64,000 bases of DNA from Psychrobacillus sp. INOP01 (lineage in GTDB: Bacteria > Bacillota > Bacilli > Bacillales_A > Planococcaceae): the NCBI RefSeq assembly GCF_018140925.1, contig NZ_CP073315.1, positions 2,480,001 through 2,544,000 of the forward strand, read 5' to 3'. Shown in pieces: positions 16,960-25,694 of this stretch. Both the position numbers and the translations under genes were made by a program. The notes beneath the pieces are model-generated. The model saw only the letters and a program-made list of their open reading frames with translations, was not told the origin of the DNA and searched no databases. Positions within the stretch are counted from its first letter, which is position 1. The number at the start of each line of letters is the position of its first letter.

Positions 16960-18279
16960 ATGTATATGAAAAGTCATAAAGTAAAAATAATTTTTGTCTT
17001 ATCTACTGTATTACTACTCTTTTTTTCGGCTTTAAATGTGTATACCTCATACGTGAGAATGAAAAATACAGTCGAAGAATCAGTTGCAAACCAAAGTTTA
17101 GAGGCGGCTAAGTCCATAGCTTCCTCTATAGATGTAGAAACGTATCAGAAATTTTTGGATAACCCGGAGAAAAATGAATATTTTCGAGAAATTGAAATCT
17201 ATTTAAGTGATGCGCGCGAAAAGTTGGGCTCCCTATATGTTTATACACTAAAGGTCGATAATCCTAAAGTATCTAAACAGATGATTTTAGGGCACTCTGG
17301 CAAGTTAGAGAGTTTAGATAATTATCGGATAGGTGATGCATGTACAGTACCAGAAGAGCAGGTAAAAAAAGCCTATGAGGGAAAGACATATGTAACCAAA
17401 GTACTGAAGGATCCAAGTTATGGAGATTACTTATCTGTTGGAGCACCGATAAAGAACGATGAAGGAAAAATCTTAGGTTATTTAGGTATCGATACGAGTG
17501 CAGATACAATCAATCAGATTAAAGGAGAAGCGTTAGAAAGGAATACTGTAATGCTTGTATTCAACGGTGTATTCATTTTCATCGTGATAGGCTCCTTTTT
17601 GTTTATGCAGAGATGGTACCAAAGAGAGGTCGCAAAGGAAGTGGGACATACAGAGGAGACATATCAAACAGAAATAAAAACATTAATAACCTCTGTGTCT
17701 TCAGTGCGACACGATTTTAGCAATCATATTCTAGTTTTACATGGACTCCTAAAAATAGGAGAATCTGATAAGGCATTACAATATGCAACCTCTCTTTTTA
17801 ATGAAGTAAAAACGATTGAATCCATTAAAGTAAGTATAGATCATCCAGGTCTTTCGATATTGTTGCAAACAAAGAAGATAGCGGCACAAAATCATCGCAT
17901 TGATATGGATATAGCAATCTCTCATGTTTCGTTCGAGAGAATAAAAACGACTGATTTAATCATTATTTTATCGAATTTAATCGATAATGCTATGGATGCA
18001 TCGATAGCGTTACCAGAGGGAGAACGAAAAATAACGATAGAATGTACGGCAAATAATACTCATTATCTATTTAAGATTACAAATACTGGTCCACAGATTC
18101 GCGAGAAAGAACAAATTTTTAAACAAGGGTATTCAACAAAGAATGAAGAAAAAGGAAAAATAAGAGGACAAGGATTATTTATAGTGAAGGAAGTTGTAAA
18201 TAAATATAATGGGAAAATTTCAATTGAATCAACAGCGGAATCAGAAACAACGGCCATTGTGGAAATTCCACTAAAGTAA
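16960..18279 (+). CDS. Orphan sensor kinase with GHKL-type histidine kinase domain
   Basis: The 439-residue protein has TM1 (about 8-28), an extracytoplasmic region (about 30-190, Cache-like, with YGDYLSVGAPI and GYLGIDTSAD), TM2 (about 198-218) and a Spo0B/CitA-like kinase core. The core includes SVRHDFSNHILVLHGLLKI with the phospho-acceptor His, NLIDNAMDAS and GQGLFIVKEV. This is the layout of AgrC/CitA-type kinases. No response regulator is adjacent: upstream is the divergent chemoreceptor and downstream a terminator. A second ATG at 16966 is equally possible. Confidence 0.88.
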   Translation: MYMKSHKVKIIFVLSTVLLLFFSALNVYTSYVRMKNTVEESVANQSLEAAKSIASSIDVETYQKFLDNPEKNEYFREIEIYLSDAREKLGSLYVYTLKVDNPKVSKQMILGHSGKLESLDNYRIGDACTVPEEQVKKAYEGKTYVTKVLKDPSYGDYLSVGAPIKNDEGKILGYLGIDTSADTINQIKGEALERNTVMLVFNGVFIFIVIGSFLFMQRWYQREVAKEVGHTEETYQTEIKTLITSVSSVRHDFSNHILVLHGLLKIGESDKALQYATSLFNEVKTIESIKVSIDHPGLSILLQTKKIAAQNHRIDMDIAISHVSFERIKTTDLIIILSNLIDNAMDASIALPEGERKITIECTANNTHYLFKITNTGPQIREKEQIFKQGYSTKNEEKGKIRGQGLFIVKEVVNKYNGKISIESTAESETTAIVEIPLK

Positions 18280-18313
18280 ATTTGCTTTTTCATTGTTATG
18301 TGGCTTGCTATAC

Positions 18314-18353
18314 AAAATAGATACTTCTACATATGTAGAGTATCTATTTTTTT
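18314..18353. terminator. Bidirectional terminator
   Basis: Arms AAAATAGATAC and GTATCTATTTT with flanking A and T runs lie between the convergent kinase and EamA genes. Confidence 0.75.
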
Positions 18354-18354
18354 A

Positions 18355-19230
18355 CTATTTGTTTTTAGTTTGAAGAGATATGGAAACACCTATGACAATT
18401 ATAAAAGCGCCAATCAGTTGTAGGAGTTGAATGCTAATACCTAACAGGAAGAAACCAAATACCATTGCCACGAATGGTTCAAGGTTTAACAAAAGTGCAG
18501 CTTTGGTAGCACCGACTTTGTGAATAGAATTATTCCATAAATACGTACATAAACCATGCATGATAATTGCAGTAATTATTAGTAACAACCAATAGGAAAG
18601 TGGTACGGACAATACAACATAGGTTTTATGCCAAGGCACGAAAGGAAGGAGACCTATTAAACCGAAGACATTGCTATACCAAGTGATAGTAGAAGGAGAA
18701 ATCGATTTCGATAAATGTTGTACAAAGACTAAAAACACTGAAAAAGAAAGCATAGTTAAACTGATTAATAACTCACCTTTACCAAAGCTTGGAACAAGGA
18801 AAGATCCCTTTGTAATAACTAACCAAACCCCAATTAAAGCAACAAAGGAGCCAATCCAAAATTGAAGTTTTTTTCTCTCATTAAAGTAATAAGAGGAGAG
18901 TAAAGCGGTGACTATAGGTGATAAAGCGAGGATTAATGCCGCTGTGACAGGCTCTGTATATTGAAGACTTGCGTAAAAACTCCACTGGTTCAACGATATT
19001 CCTACAAAACCAGCAATAGCTAGCCATATGTAATTGTGGATAGTTAACTTTTGGTTTTTTATATTTCTATACGTCAAAAAAAATAGGAATATAAGTATAA
19101 ATATTAAACGAAAAAACGCAATAATGCTTGGATCAAATACATCGACTAAAATAGATCCGAATACGAAATTGCTTCCCCAAGCAATAACGCAAAGAATAAG
19201 AATAAAATAAATAAACCACTGTTTGTTCAT
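18355..19230 (-). CDS. EamA-family (DMT) transporter
   Basis: This 291-residue protein has ten hydrophobic helices in two EamA repeats. The first includes CVIAWGSNFVFGSILVD and FFRLIFILIFLF; the second includes LNLEPFVAMVFGFFLLGI near the C-terminus. These drug/metabolite transporters usually export amino acids or other metabolites; the substrate cannot be predicted. The ribosome binding site (AAGGAAGA) is further from the ATG than usual. The gene is monocistronic and convergent with the orphan kinase. Confidence 0.92.
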   Translation of the reverse strand: MNKQWFIYFILILCVIAWGSNFVFGSILVDVFDPSIIAFFRLIFILIFLFFLTYRNIKNQKLTIHNYIWLAIAGFVGISLNQWSFYASLQYTEPVTAALILALSPIVTALLSSYYFNERKKLQFWIGSFVALIGVWLVITKGSFLVPSFGKGELLISLTMLSFSVFLVFVQHLSKSISPSTITWYSNVFGLIGLLPFVPWHKTYVVLSVPLSYWLLLIITAIIMHGLCTYLWNNSIHKVGATKAALLLNLEPFVAMVFGFFLLGISIQLLQLIGAFIIVIGVSISLQTKNK

Positions 19231-19319
19231 AAATATTAATATATCTTCCTTTCAGCTGGATATAATTCGGAAAGAAAGGTAGATTCTTTCTTCTTTCTGG
19301 TCTATTCTAACATAAAAAC

Positions 19320-19352
19320 AGCCCATCTTTGAGATACTCCTTAGATGGGCTA
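19320..19352. terminator. Terminator hairpin
   Basis: Arms AGCCCATCT and AGATGGGCT; on the minus strand it is followed by a T run and would end the short transcript of the decayed peptide locus at 19471-19527. Confidence 0.6.
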
Positions 19353-19470
19353 TTTCTATTTTTTACTTAGGGTAGAGTATATCCATTCAAAATACCTTTT
19401 CCTTATTGCTTCAAATTGATCTCGTTTTATAAAATCATCCTTATCCTAATATGATTTATTAATATTAACT

Positions 19471-19527
19471 TCAAAAATTCTTCGTTTTTTCTGGCAGTTG
19501 ATCCAGTAAACTGAATAGATTTTTCAT
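19471..19527 (-). pseudogene. Frameshifted paralogue of the 28-residue peptide gene
   Basis: This minus-strand locus starts ATG 19527 with AGGAGG 7 nt upstream and encodes MKNLFSLLDQLPEKTKNF before TGA. Restoring one base in the run of A within the PEK codons returns a frame continuing EEFLKLILI, which matches the LPETTEELLKLIL part of the peptide at 2179-2265. The upstream 70 nt and the downstream terminator arrangement are also shared. It is therefore either a decayed copy or one with a one-base deletion in a homopolymer, which could also be a sequencing error. Confidence 0.5.
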
Positions 19528-19555
19528 ATCTATTCCTCCTAAAGTCTCTTATTCT

Positions 19556-19573
19556 ATTGCCAATATAGGTAAT
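19556..19573. promoter_or_regulatory. Palindrome upstream of the decayed peptide locus
   Basis: On the minus strand it reads ATTACC-TATATT-GGCAAT, nearly perfect as an inverted repeat, and is aligned with the element at 2294-2311. Conserved flanks include AGATTACC and AATAGAATA. Confidence 0.4.
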
Positions 19574-19711
19574 CTACTTTGAATTTATACATAATATAAA
19601 CTATACATTCGATAATTATAAAATAGTTATAAAACTTTATTCACATACTAGCAGGAGATCTGAGTACAGTTCTTGAACTAATATAAAAATGTATATTTAG
19701 GAGGAATATGG

Positions 19712-20089
19712 ATGGGGATTTTAGATGGGTTAATGGGAAATGCATCTGAGATAGAAAATGATAAAGTTGAAAGTGAATTGAAGGATTTACTTGCTCCTTC
19801 TGAGAAGGTGGAGCATGCGTATAAACTTATACGGGATTTGATAGTTTTCACGGATAAACGATTATTATTAATCGATAAACAAGGTATGACTGGAAAAAAA
19901 GTAGAGTATCATTCGATTCCATATAAAAGTGTCGTTCATTTTTCAATTGAAACAGCAGGCACTTTCGACTTGGATGCTGAGTTAAAGATTTGGTTATCGG
20001 GAAGTGTAGCCCCAATTCAGAAGAAATTCAACAAATCCTTAAACATATATAAAGTTCAAAGTGTATTAGCCGAATATGTAATGAAGTAA
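19712..20089 (+). CDS. Bacterial PH-domain protein
   Basis: The 125-residue protein matches the bPH_1-type domain. It opens GILDGLMGNASEI and has the beta-rich core EHAYKLIRDLIVFTDKRLLL, then HSIPYKSVVHFSIETAGTFD. It is cytoplasmic, with no signal peptide. The family is common in Bacillales and has no firm biochemical role. The ribosome binding site is AGGAGG 7 nt before the ATG. It lies just ahead of a histidine phosphatase gene and is probably co-transcribed with it. Confidence 0.88.
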   Translation: MGILDGLMGNASEIENDKVESELKDLLAPSEKVEHAYKLIRDLIVFTDKRLLLIDKQGMTGKKVEYHSIPYKSVVHFSIETAGTFDLDAELKIWLSGSVAPIQKKFNKSLNIYKVQSVLAEYVMK

Positions 20090-20103
20090 GAGGAGGTATG
20101 CAG

Positions 20104-20700
20104 GTGGAGTTACTTATCGTTAGACACGGACAATCAGAAGCAGATTTGTTAGGTGTTCATGAAGGAAGGGCAGACTTTCCTTTAACCAAACTGGGAGAAC
20201 AACAAGCGAGAAATATGGCGGCGTACGTATCAGAGCATCTTCCACCCGATATTATCCTAGCTAGTCCTTTATTAAGAGCTAAGAGTACTGCTGAAACCTT
20301 ACAAAAATTCATAGACTGCGAATTGCTTTTAAAAGATGATCTAATGGAGCTTAACAATGGTGTGCTAGCAGGACTTTCTAAAGAGGAAGCCTTGGTAAAA
20401 TACCCATTACCCCCAAAAGGGAGACCTATTCATATTCCTATTGAACAAGGTGAATCAGAATTAGAGCTTCGTTTCCGAGCAGAAAAAGTTTTTCATAAAA
20501 TCTTGCTAGATTATCAAAGTTACAATCGGGTGGCGATTGTCTCTCATGGAGGACTTATTTCTCAGTTCATCAAGGCTTTTCTACAGCAACCAAATACAAG
20601 TGAAAATATATTTGCGACTGGCGATACGGGGATTCATCTATTAGAAATAAAAGAGAATGCAAGAGTTGTTAGATTTCTAAACAAACAGGAGCATCTATAA
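20104..20700 (+). CDS. Histidine phosphatase family protein (phosphoglycerate mutase-like)
   Basis: The protein is a branch-1 histidine phosphatase. The RHG motif is LLIVRHGQSEAD near the N-terminus; LRAKSTAETL and the second catalytic His in IVSHGGLISQF (about 150) are also present. Its 198 residues are typical of small-molecule phosphatases related to PhoE/CobC. GTG 20104 is preferred because AGGAGG ends 7 nt upstream; the ATG at 20098 is only 1 nt from the site. The substrate is unknown. Confidence 0.9.
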   Translation: MELLIVRHGQSEADLLGVHEGRADFPLTKLGEQQARNMAAYVSEHLPPDIILASPLLRAKSTAETLQKFIDCELLLKDDLMELNNGVLAGLSKEEALVKYPLPPKGRPIHIPIEQGESELELRFRAEKVFHKILLDYQSYNRVAIVSHGGLISQFIKAFLQQPNTSENIFATGDTGIHLLEIKENARVVRFLNKQEHL

Positions 20701-20983
20701 GTGGTGGCTAAATGAATTTACATTCAAGCATCACAGGTGATGTTGAGCCTGTAGTTTTTTAAAATATAGGGTCTTTAAATTGCACTATTTACGAAACATA
20801 ATAATGTCTTACATATGTTGATATACTTTTTAAGAGCGCATACAAAAAATCAGCCGATTAATATCACGGTTGATTTTTTTATTTTTCAGATTCAAAGGGA
20901 AGCTTTTAGAGGTTTTTTTCTTTAGATATTTCAAGTATGATGAGTATTAGAAAATTTAGAAAAAGGAAAAGGTGAGTGTAACG
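20701..20983. other. Intergenic stretch with terminator
   Basis: No gene is seen. A terminator (AATCAGCCG and CGGTTGATT with seven T, 20849-20881) ends the phosphatase transcript; the rest is AT-rich leader for the LytS-type gene. Confidence 0.55.
20849..20881 (+). terminator. Terminator before the LytS-type gene
   Basis: Arms AATCAGCCG and CGGTTGATT, one G-U pair, then a T run. Confidence 0.75.
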
Positions 20984-22774
20984 ATGATTTTTGTTTTAGC
21001 TACGCTAATGATAGAAAAAGTAGGCATTATCGTTATTGTTGCATTCTTACTTTCTCAAATAAAGTCATTTCGTCAGGTTATTCACAACGAACATAATTGG
21101 AGCGAGAAAGTTATTCTCATTTTGATTTTTGGAGCTTTTGGATTGATTAGTAATTATACAGGAATTGAAATTCAGCGAGGGACGATTGAAAATAGTGGTT
21201 GGCTTGCAGGGATTGACCCTGATAATGCGATTGCCAACACACGAGTAATGGGAATTGTGATTGGTGGGATATTAGGAGGTCCAGTTGTTGGGTTAGGCGC
21301 AGGTCTAATTGCTGGTATCCATAGGTATTCTCTTGGCGGCTTTACAGCATTAGCCTGTTCACTGGCTGTTGTTTTAGCTGGTATTTTTTCTGGATATTTC
21401 TCGAGAAAGCAATTAAAGCGTGATAAGAAAATAACACCAGTTTACGCTGCCAAGTTAGGGATGACATTAGAGGCTATACAAATGATAACTATATTAGCAT
21501 TTGCAAAACCATTTGAAGAGGCTTGGGCACTTGTGCAAGTCATTGGAATTCCGATGATTTTAGTGAATGGATTAGGAATGTTCCTATTCATGTATATTAT
21601 TCAATCCATTGTTCGTGATGAAGAACGTGCACGAGCAAATCAAACAAGCCAAGCTTTTTATATTGCTGATCAAACCCTACCTTTTTTCCGGCAAGGATTA
21701 AATACTGATTCGTGTAAAGAAATTGCAGAAATCATGTTAAAGTTAACAACTGCTGATGCAGTTGCAATAACAGATGAAGATAAAGTATTAGCACACGTAG
21801 GGGCTGAATCAGACCACCATATTCCCGAGGGAGAACTAACAACAGGATTAACTAAAAAAGTACTAGAAACGGGTAGAATTGCAGTAGCGAAAACTAAGGA
21901 AGAAATTTTCTGTTCACACAGTAATTGCACGTTAGAAGCGGCAATCGTATTACCATTGAAGATACAAAACAAAACTGCAGGCACTTTAAAAATGTATTTT
22001 ATAAAGCCGAGTAAACTAAATAATGTTCAGCAGCAACTAGCGGAAGGACTTGCAAACCTTTTTTCTACACAGCTTCAGCTAGCGGAGGCAGAAAAACAAA
22101 CAAAGTTATTAAAAGATGCAGAGATAAAAGCATTGCATGCGCAAATTCATCCACATTTTCTATTTAATAGTCTTCATTCTATTTCTATCTTATGTCGAAC
22201 AGATGCACAAAAAGCTAGAAAATTATTGTTGGAGCTAAGTTCATTTCTTCGAGGGAATATTCAAGGGGCTAGGCAAATGCTTATTCCATTAGAAAAGGAA
22301 ATAGAAAACGTGCAGGCATATTTATCGCTAGAACAAACACGATTTCCGGACAAGTATCACATCGAGTTTGAAATTGAAAATGGATTAGAAAAGATTTCCA
22401 TTCCTCCATTTACACTACAACCGCTTGTCGAGAATGCCATTAACTATGCGTTCAAGAGTTTAGCTGGTATAGGAAAGATAAAAATTAATATTTACTCATT
22501 GAATAACAATTTGCGTATTGTTGTCTCAGATAATGGGGTAGGGATTCCTACTAAAAAAATGGATTTATTGGGTAAACAAATCATGGTTTCAAAAAAAGGA
22601 ACGGGTACTGCAATATTTAATATAAGTAAGCGTTTAGCTGGAATTTATAATGGTCAAGCAAAGTTAGAAATAACGAGTGAATTGAATAGAGGGACATCTA
22701 TAGCAATCTCTATCCCACTTGATAGTAAAGGAGTTTTACATCAAAATGTTGAAAGCATATATAGTGGAAGATGA
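20984..22774 (+). CDS. LytS/BtsS-type sensor histidine kinase
   Basis: The roughly 596-residue kinase has an N-terminal 5TMR-LYT membrane domain (about 1-215) and a GAF-like domain (about 235-355). The His_kinase region has HAQIHPHFLFNSLHSIS (phospho-acceptor His near 385) and a HATPase domain (PLVENAINYAF and ISDNGVGIP-type motif VVSDNGVGIP). ATG 20984 has an AAAAGGTGA site; a GTG at 20972 overlaps it. The gene overlaps the response regulator start by 29 nt. It is followed by a CstA-family transporter, the arrangement of BtsS/BtsR-BtsT and LytST-type pyruvate systems, so external pyruvate is the likely cue. Confidence 0.92.
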   Translation: MIFVLATLMIEKVGIIVIVAFLLSQIKSFRQVIHNEHNWSEKVILILIFGAFGLISNYTGIEIQRGTIENSGWLAGIDPDNAIANTRVMGIVIGGILGGPVVGLGAGLIAGIHRYSLGGFTALACSLAVVLAGIFSGYFSRKQLKRDKKITPVYAAKLGMTLEAIQMITILAFAKPFEEAWALVQVIGIPMILVNGLGMFLFMYIIQSIVRDEERARANQTSQAFYIADQTLPFFRQGLNTDSCKEIAEIMLKLTTADAVAITDEDKVLAHVGAESDHHIPEGELTTGLTKKVLETGRIAVAKTKEEIFCSHSNCTLEAAIVLPLKIQNKTAGTLKMYFIKPSKLNNVQQQLAEGLANLFSTQLQLAEAEKQTKLLKDAEIKALHAQIHPHFLFNSLHSISILCRTDAQKARKLLLELSSFLRGNIQGARQMLIPLEKEIENVQAYLSLEQTRFPDKYHIEFEIENGLEKISIPPFTLQPLVENAINYAFKSLAGIGKIKINIYSLNNNLRIVVSDNGVGIPTKKMDLLGKQIMVSKKGTGTAIFNISKRLAGIYNGQAKLEITSELNRGTSIAISIPLDSKGVLHQNVESIYSGR

Positions 22775-23483
22775 ACCATTGGCAAGGGAGGAATTAAAAT
22801 ATCTTCTCACAGAAAGTAAACAAGTTGATATTGTTGGTGAAGCGGATTGTCTTAAAGATGCTATAAAGGATATATCCAAAAATCGACCGGATCTTGTTTT
22901 CTTGGACATTGATTTAGATGGAGATAACGGTTTAGACTTAGCTAAAAGATTACTTCAGCTCAAACCAACTCCTGCAATTGTATTTGCTACTGCATACGAT
23001 GAATATGCCTTACAAGCCTTTGAACTGAATGCAATCGACTACATTTTAAAACCATTTGACGAGGAGCGTATCCGAAAAACACTGGAGAAGATTATTCAAG
23101 TTGGTAAAATTGGAAATGAAAAAAGTACTTTCACTTCTTTGGTCAACAAAGTTAACTCAGGAAAAACAGCAGTCCTTGTGGATGAAAGAATAGTCTTACT
23201 AGAGAATGATTCCATCATTTATTTGGAAGCATTTGAAGGGAAGTGTAAGGTCAAAACAATGAATGATGAATACGTTGTTAGTGATTCACTCGTTATATTA
23301 GAGAAAAAATTGAGCAACACACAATTTATGAGAGTTCATCGAAGCTTTATTGTGAACATGGATCACATTGTTGAAATTCATCCTTGGTTTAATTCTACCT
23401 ATAATGTTTTACTGAAAGATCACTCAAAGGTTCCGGTTAGTCGAACATATGTAAAAGATTTTAAATTGTACGTTAATTTTTAA
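22746..23483 (+). CDS. LytTR-family response regulator (LytR/BtsR type)
   Basis: The 245-residue regulator has a receiver domain (about 1-120; VFLDIDLDGDNG with the phospho-acceptor Asp near 54, AIDYILKPFDEERI) and a C-terminal LytTR DNA-binding domain (about 140-240; FMRVHRSFIVNMDHI, VPVSRTYVKDFK). ATG 22746 lies inside the end of the kinase gene, with GGAG 11 nt upstream, so the two are coupled. LytTR proteins bind direct repeats about 21 bp apart; such repeats are present before the downstream transporter gene. Confidence 0.93.
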   Translation: MLKAYIVEDEPLAREELKYLLTESKQVDIVGEADCLKDAIKDISKNRPDLVFLDIDLDGDNGLDLAKRLLQLKPTPAIVFATAYDEYALQAFELNAIDYILKPFDEERIRKTLEKIIQVGKIGNEKSTFTSLVNKVNSGKTAVLVDERIVLLENDSIIYLEAFEGKCKVKTMNDEYVVSDSLVILEKKLSNTQFMRVHRSFIVNMDHIVEIHPWFNSTYNVLLKDHSKVPVSRTYVKDFKLYVNF

Positions 23484-23486
23484 AAA

Positions 23487-23541
23487 AATGTATTTCATTT
23501 CCCCATTTTTGTAGTTCATACTTGAAAATTTGTAATTCAAC
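23487..23541 (+). promoter_or_regulatory. Three LytTR-type direct repeats, 21-bp phased
   Basis: AATGTATTTCATT (from 23487), TTTGTAGTTCATA (from 23508) and TTTGTAATTCAAC (from 23529) share NNTGTANTTCA with start-to-start distances of exactly 21 bp. A weak promoter follows (TATGAT at 23573-23578 without a good -35), consistent with activation by the preceding LytTR regulator. Confidence 0.65.
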
Positions 23542-23610
23542 TAGAATATGAATTTATCAATCTCAAATTTAGTATGATTACTATACAAAAGAAGATGGGG
23601 GTAAAGAGAA

Positions 23611-25413
23611 ATGAATGCGGTTACAATTGTTATTGGCTCTATTTGTATATTATTAATAGCTTATCGTTTATATGGTACGTTCATGGCTGCAAAGGTCTTG
23701 AAGTTAGATGATTCAAAACCCACTCCGGCTCATGAACTGGAAGATGGTAAAGATTATGTACCCACGAACAAATGGGTTACGTTTGGTCATCATTTTGCGG
23801 CGATTGCTGCGGCGGGTCCGTTAGTTGGACCGATATTAGCAGCACAATTTGGTTATTTACCAGGACTGCTTTGGCTTCTAATTGGGGCAGTAATTGGTGG
23901 AGCAGTTCACGACATGGTTGTGCTCTTTGCTTCCATGCGTCAAGATGGTAAATCTCTATCAGAAATAGCAAAAAAAGAGCTCGGTCCTGTCGCGGGCTTC
24001 TGTGCTGGTCTTGCAATGTTATTTATTATTACAATCACTATGGCTGGTCTTTCATTGGTAGTACTAGGTGCTTTAGAAAGGAACCCATGGGGAACCTTTG
24101 CTGTAGGAATTACAATTCCAATTGCAATGGGTGTTGGTTTGTATCATAAAAAAACTGGAAATTTAAAAGGTGCTACAATCGTTGGTTTTGGACTTATTAT
24201 GGCAGCTATCCTTTGGGGGCCAAATATCCAAGGTACGGCATTAGGTGATTTCTTAACATTAGAAAAAAGTACAATTGCTATAGCGTTACCTATTTATGCA
24301 TTCTTTGCTGCGGCATTACCAGTTTGGTTATTGCTCGCACCTCGCGATTATTTGAGTACTTTTATGAAAATCGGAGTATTCTTAGCCTTAATCATTGGGG
24401 TATTCTATGTAAATCCTGCAGTTCAATTTCCTGCATTTACTGAATTCATTAATGGAGGTGGTCCAGTAATCGCTGGTCCAGTTTGGCCATTTATTTCTAT
24501 TACCATTGCGTGTGGAGCAATCTCAGGGTTCCATGCATTCGTTGGTTCAGGGACAACTCCGAAAATGATCAATCGTTGGAGTGATATTAAAGGAGTCGCT
24601 TTTGGTGCAATGCTTGTGGAGTGTTTAGTTGCAATTATGGCTTTAATCGCTGCTGTGTCTTTAATGCCAGGAGATTATTTTGCTATAAACTCCACGCCAG
24701 AGAAATTTGCAACATTAGGAATGGAAACAGTACACCTAGATAAGCTTAGTGAAGAAATTGGGATGGATCTCGAAGGAAGAACGGGGGGAGCTGTTACACT
24801 CGCTGTAGGAATGACGTATATCTTTACGGAGATTCCAATTTTCGAAAAAATGGCTTCGTATTTCTATCAGTTTGTTATTCTGTTTGAAGCGGTCTTTATC
24901 CTGACAGCCATTGACTCTGGCACACGAGTTGCTCGGTATCTCATACAAGACTTCGGTGGGACATTCTTTAAACCGTTAAAACGAAATTCATTAGGCGCAA
25001 CTATTTTTGCGAGTTCGTTAGCCTGCTTTATGTGGGGATACTTACTGTATTCTGGTGATATAAGCTCTGTATGGGCATTATTCGGGGTATCTAATCAGTT
25101 AATGGCTTCTATTGGCTTGATTATCGGGGCTACAATTGTACTGAAGATTGCTGAAAAACGATGGTATATACTCACATGTCTGATTCCACTATCTTATCTA
25201 TATGTAACTGTAAATGTAGCGGGATACTGGATGGTGAAAAATGTTTACTGGAATTCAGCAAGTCCTGGTTACAATCTTTTAAATGGATCGCTTTCCGTTA
25301 TCATGCTAATTCTAGGTCTCATTATTCTTGTTACTTCTATACGTAAGTGGATGGAACTTTGGAAACTACCGCAAGATGTTCTCGTAGAGCGTGCGGCAAA
25401 AGGAACTATTTAA
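23611..25413 (+). CDS. cstA: CstA-family carbon starvation protein, probable pyruvate (peptide) transporter
   Basis: The 600-residue polytopic membrane protein has the CstA signatures TFGHHFAAIAAAGPLVGPILAA (abbreviated core GHHFAAIAAAGP), GAVIGGAVHDMVVLFASMR, SGFHAFVGSGTTPKMI and DSGTRVARYLIQD. It carries about fifteen hydrophobic helices. E. coli relatives BtsT and CstA take up pyruvate. Placement behind a LytS/LytR pair and behind three phased repeats supports regulated pyruvate uptake. GGGGG serves as ribosome binding site. Confidence 0.93.
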   Translation: MNAVTIVIGSICILLIAYRLYGTFMAAKVLKLDDSKPTPAHELEDGKDYVPTNKWVTFGHHFAAIAAAGPLVGPILAAQFGYLPGLLWLLIGAVIGGAVHDMVVLFASMRQDGKSLSEIAKKELGPVAGFCAGLAMLFIITITMAGLSLVVLGALERNPWGTFAVGITIPIAMGVGLYHKKTGNLKGATIVGFGLIMAAILWGPNIQGTALGDFLTLEKSTIAIALPIYAFFAAALPVWLLLAPRDYLSTFMKIGVFLALIIGVFYVNPAVQFPAFTEFINGGGPVIAGPVWPFISITIACGAISGFHAFVGSGTTPKMINRWSDIKGVAFGAMLVECLVAIMALIAAVSLMPGDYFAINSTPEKFATLGMETVHLDKLSEEIGMDLEGRTGGAVTLAVGMTYIFTEIPIFEKMASYFYQFVILFEAVFILTAIDSGTRVARYLIQDFGGTFFKPLKRNSLGATIFASSLACFMWGYLLYSGDISSVWALFGVSNQLMASIGLIIGATIVLKIAEKRWYILTCLIPLSYLYVTVNVAGYWMVKNVYWNSASPGYNLLNGSLSVIMLILGLIILVTSIRKWMELWKLPQDVLVERAAKGTI

Positions 25414-25448
25414 TATAAACCAGATTTTTTTATGGGTATTTAAAATAA

Positions 25449-25491
25449 CAATAGCCTTCCAATCAATTATGATTGGAAGGCTATTGTTTTT
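25449..25491 (+). terminator. Strong terminator after cstA
   Basis: Perfect 17-nt arms CAATAGCCTTCCAATCA and TGATTGGAAGGCTATTG, then a T-rich tail. Confidence 0.88.
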
Positions 25492-25561
25492 GTTTTAGTG
25501 CTAAAAGTAAGGAGTGGATAGCTCTCAAGAGTGCAAAGAGAAGAACTTGTAAATATAATTG

Positions 25562-25603
25562 AAAAAGCTACTAACTTCTTTTCGAAAGAAGTTAGTAGCT
25601 TTT
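25562..25603. terminator. Bidirectional terminator
   Basis: Perfect arms AAAAGCTACTAACTTCTTTT and its complement around a CG loop; it can also end the minus-strand GMC oxidoreductase operon. Confidence 0.85.
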
Positions 25604-25694
25604 CAAGTTGTTGGCTAATTCTATAAATAGAAATCATTTTTTAATAGTTAAGCAAATATTAATTACATACTTTACTTTCATAAGTGTCTCGTTT

